64,000 nt of DNA, from assembly GCF_008086205.1 (NCBI RefSeq), contig NZ_VSKK01000001.1, positions 186,001-250,000 on the forward strand, given 5' to 3'. Source of the DNA: Bizionia myxarmorum (GTDB lineage: Bacteria > Bacteroidota > Bacteroidia > Flavobacteriales > Flavobacteriaceae). The translations under genes and the position numbers were made by a program. Positions 61,947-64,000 of the stretch are shown one piece after another (within the stretch, counting starts at the first letter, position 1; each line of letters begins with the position of its first letter). The notes under the pieces are model-generated. The model searched no databases. It worked only from the letters and a program-made list of their open reading frames with translations, and was not told where the DNA came from.

Positions 61947-62239
61947 ACGTATTCTTGAATAATTCCAATGAGTGTGGTGGCATCTTGTTCGCCACTATGA
62001 CGCCATTTCATTTCGCCATTTTTGTAGATAAATAATGTTGGCAAACCTTTAACCCGAAGTGCTTCAGCTAATTCTTTGTTTTTATCAACATCAATTTTTA
62101 TAACTTTAGCTTTGTCGCCAAGTGCTGCTGCCACATCTCGCAAAACAGCATGCATAGCTGCCGACTGATCGTTAATATCCGTGAAAAAATCTAGTAATAC
62201 AGGAATGTTAACATCTATAAGTTCCCCGAATTTTGACAT
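61943..62239 (-). CDS. Thioredoxin-fold protein lacking the active-site cysteines
   Basis: A 98-residue protein with the thioredoxin fold by pattern: VLLDFFTD strand, AKVIKIDVDKNKELAEALRVKGLPTLFIYKNGE with the cis-Pro loop (GLPT), and a final helix. Where thioredoxin has WCGPC the sequence is DINDQSA, so both catalytic Cys are gone and the protein contains no cysteine at all. It cannot be a disulfide reductase in the ordinary way; it might act as a chaperone or scaffold. A -7 box stands upstream and it is a single gene. Confidence 0.9.
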   Translation of the reverse strand: MSKFGELIDVNIPVLLDFFTDINDQSAAMHAVLRDVAAALGDKAKVIKIDVDKNKELAEALRVKGLPTLFIYKNGEMKWRHSGEQDATTLIGIIQEYV

Positions 62240-62270
62240 ACAATTTCAGTTTTGGTCACATGTGCTATAA

Positions 62271-62278
62271 CAAACCTA
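62271..62278 (-). promoter_or_regulatory. Putative -7 box (TAGGTTTG) of the thioredoxin-like gene
   Basis: Minus strand TAGGTTTG at 62278-62271, 32 bases before the ATG. The nearest TTG (62305-62303) is 24 bases upstream, slightly long. Confidence 0.45.
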
Positions 62279-62336
62279 CGTAATTTTTTTTATTTTGACT
62301 AACAATCGGATAAGTCAGATGCATCATATACTTATT

Positions 62337-63572
62337 TTAAACGCTTTTAACGCCCTTTTTAAGCTCGATAACTGTTATTTCCGGCCAAATCCCCACGCGC
62401 CCTGGAAAAGCGTGATAACCAAAGCCACGATTTACATTTATAGTACGACCAAATTCCTGATACAACCCTGCCCATTGCTTGTAGATATATTGTGATGGAC
62501 TCCATTTAAAGAACCCTGGAATTTCAATACCCATTTGTAAACCATGTGTATGGCCGCTTAAAGTTAATTGATAATTAAAATCGTCTTCTTTTACTTGAAA
62601 TTCCCAATGTGATGGATCATGAGACAGTAATATTTTGAAATCTTCTTTAGAAACCTTTTCGGATGCTTTTTGCAAATCACCAGTTTGATTAAAACCTTTA
62701 CCCCAATTTTCAATACCAATTAAAGCTATTTTCTGTCCATCTTTTTCAATATAGCGATGCTCATCTAATAGCAAATCGAAGCCAATTTTTGGATGAACGT
62801 CTTTAACCGCTTGAAAGTTTTTTACTTTATCTTCTGGCGTGTCCCAATCCACATAATCACCATAATCATGATTTCCTAAAACCGAAAACTTGCCATAAGG
62901 CGCATACAAGGTTTTGAATATATCAATCCAACCGTCCATTTCATCCGCTTTATTGTTTACCAAGTCGCCAGTAAACAACATCAAATCTGTTTTTTGTTCG
63001 TTTATTAAATCAACACCATATTGAACTTTTTCTTTATTAGTAAAACTGCCTGAATGAATATCAGAAATTTGAGTGATTTTAAATCCATCAAAAGCTTCCG
63101 GTAAATCATCAAAAGTGAGTTGATATTTTAGCACTTTAAAATTATAACGACCCTGAACTATGCCATAAATAAAAGATGCAAACGGAATGGCAGCCAGACC
63201 TAAAGCAATTTTAGCAACAAAGGTCCTGCGACTTTCAAAAACGGCTGTTTCGCCTGGAGAAACCCAAGAATAACCTTTTCTAAATAGGCGAAAAACATCT
63301 TCACCAAACATAAATGCTACCAAAAATAACTTCGGAATTAAAATGGTGAGCATAAAACCAGTTGCTAACTGAAATGCATTGGTTTGTCCAGCACTTCGCG
63401 GTGTTACGTAAAGAATATATAGGAAATAGGCATAAATAACTGCAGCTACAAGTATCCAAACGGCTCGAATAACCTTACTTTTCGTAAGCGCTTTTAAAGC
63501 CTGAAAGGCATAAAATTCCACCGCAAAAATAATGACTGAAAATATAATTAAGGCAATAATCCAACGAGACAT
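62337..63572 (-). CDS. Membrane-anchored metallophosphoesterase (calcineurin-like, YkuE/YaeI type)
   Basis: A 411-residue protein. Four N-terminal membrane helices (about 2-20, 32-52, 65-85, and one near 125-145) are followed by a metallophosphoesterase domain with all five motifs: ISDIHSG, TGDLVNN, LGNHDYGD, LLSHDPSHW and LSGHTHGLQMG. Similar proteins hydrolyse phospholipid pyrophosphates (for example UDP-sugar lipid hydrolases) at the membrane; the substrate here is unknown. The start ATG at 63570-63572 is preceded by a strong promoter. Cofactor probably Mn or another metal pair. Confidence 0.92.
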   Translation of the reverse strand: MSRWIIALIIFSVIIFAVEFYAFQALKALTKSKVIRAVWILVAAVIYAYFLYILYVTPRSAGQTNAFQLATGFMLTILIPKLFLVAFMFGEDVFRLFRKGYSWVSPGETAVFESRRTFVAKIALGLAAIPFASFIYGIVQGRYNFKVLKYQLTFDDLPEAFDGFKITQISDIHSGSFTNKEKVQYGVDLINEQKTDLMLFTGDLVNNKADEMDGWIDIFKTLYAPYGKFSVLGNHDYGDYVDWDTPEDKVKNFQAVKDVHPKIGFDLLLDEHRYIEKDGQKIALIGIENWGKGFNQTGDLQKASEKVSKEDFKILLSHDPSHWEFQVKEDDFNYQLTLSGHTHGLQMGIEIPGFFKWSPSQYIYKQWAGLYQEFGRTINVNRGFGYHAFPGRVGIWPEITVIELKKGVKSV

Positions 63573-63596
63573 AATGTTTCTTTTTTCAAGCGCTTG

Positions 63597-63624
63597 CAAA
63601 GATACTGCTAAAAATATCAGGCAA
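63597..63624 (-). promoter_or_regulatory. Promoter of the metallophosphoesterase gene
   Basis: Minus strand TTG (63624-63622), 17-base spacer, TATCTTTG (63604-63597), 24 bases before the ATG. Confidence 0.68.
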
Positions 63625-63638
63625 TTTTTAAGGTGATG

Positions 63639-64000
63639 TTAAAGTTGAAAATCATTTAAACTAATGATTTTCAAACTATTTAAATTTTCAGCTGAAGTTT
63701 TGAATTCAATCTGTTTGGATTCATTCGGTAGCAAATCCATGTAATTGTCGGAAAAGTGTCCGCTTTCATTACAAAATAAGAACACATCTTTTTGAAGCGT
63801 TTTTGATGCTAACGTGATTATAAAACCATCTTCAGTTTTTGTAATACTTTGTTGAATACCTTTGCAAGGCAATTTTAAATCTTTCGGTTTGGCCAAATAG
63901 AAAAGTGCTTCAGAGTTTTGAAATTTTGAAACGATTACGACTTTATTTCTGTCTATTGAAATTCGGTTTAAATCAACTGAAAATTTAATGGTACTTGAAT
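63639..64000 (-). CDS. C-terminal part of a probable beta-mannosidase (glycoside hydrolase family 2), cut by the window edge
   Basis: The frame is open from the TAA at 63639 to the end of the window, giving about 120 residues of an unfinished gene. The tail reads DVFLFCNESGHFSDNYMDLLPNESKQIEF, broken into strands that match the C-terminal Ig-like domain of GH2 beta-mannosidases (typically 'FSDNYFDLLPGE'). The upstream portion shows ISIDRNKVVIVS and LAKPKDLKLP. The catalytic domain would lie beyond the window, so activity cannot be judged. It shares direction with the metallophosphoesterase but is separated by that gene's promoter. Confidence 0.6.
   Translation of the reverse strand, partial: SSTIKFSVDLNRISIDRNKVVIVSKFQNSEALFYLAKPKDLKLPCKGIQQSITKTEDGFIITLASKTLQKDVFLFCNESGHFSDNYMDLLPNESKQIEFKTSAENLNSLKIISLNDFQL

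Overview
The window looks like a core chromosomal segment of a member of the Flavobacteriaceae (Bacteroidota). The evidence is low GC, flavobacterial -7 boxes (TAnnTTTG, often with an upstream TTG), weak Shine-Dalgarno sequences, the type IX secretion/gliding genes sprA, remB and porP/sprF, a type A sorting domain, and an alternative complex III (act) operon leading into a cytochrome c oxidase. I cannot name the genus. I see no prophage, insertion sequence, CRISPR array or rRNA. Most genes lie on the minus strand.

Layout. 1-4.3 kb: the tail of an unknown protein, a gamma-carbonic anhydrase, and a LytTR regulator with a large periplasmic-TPR histidine kinase, with palindromic repeats between them. 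4.3-8.4 kb: an orphan PorP/SprF, a NifU-type Fe-S protein, dodecin, an MscS channel, and tsaB at the end of the next operon. 8.4-14.1 kb: a tripartite ABC efflux operon (ATPase, two permeases, adaptor, TolC) that runs into tsaB. 14.3-19.7 kb: oxidase assembly and small-subunit genes (cyoE, two subunit III genes, subunit IV, a SCO-like protein without the CxxxC pair, SCO1, DUF420, a small CxxC protein). 19.7-31.5 kb: the gliding/T9SS block remB, tonB, vanZ, gcvH, sprA, followed upstream by ruvA. 31.5-37.2 kb: malic enzyme, queG, a P450 and ruvB. 37.5-49.3 kb: actABCDEF-coxB-coxA, a complete quinol-to-oxygen electron transport unit. 49.5-51.8 kb: a small accessory patch with tandem SPOR-like paralogues and a secreted tail-collar protein paired with a T9SS cargo. 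51.9-56.6 kb: rimP-nusA-infB. 56.7-64 kb: a universal stress protein, tRNA-Gln, a DUF2723 membrane glycosyltransferase with a polysaccharide deacetylase, a thioredoxin-fold protein without cysteines, a metallophosphoesterase and the end of a probable beta-mannosidase.

How the genes work together. The act operon oxidises menaquinol and passes electrons through multihaem ActA and monohaem ActE to the oxidase encoded by coxB/coxA. The 14-19 kb cluster supplies subunits III/IV, haem synthesis and copper insertion for that oxidase. SprA, RemB, the PorP/SprF protein and the sorting-domain cargo belong to the T9SS/gliding machinery.

The most interesting non-textbook signals are: a terminator-like hairpin in the leader of rimP-nusA-infB, just after an alternative in-frame ATG; a 12-bp inverted repeat over the efflux-operon promoter; a duplicated terminator pair after coxA; unusual domain additions (HhH tail on ActC, about 120-residue insert in CoxIII, monohaem domain on ActA, TonB_C-like domain on RemB); two thioredoxin-fold proteins that have lost their cysteines; and the duplicated SPOR-like genes that carry a duplicated promoter. 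I found no clearly new defence or mobile system.
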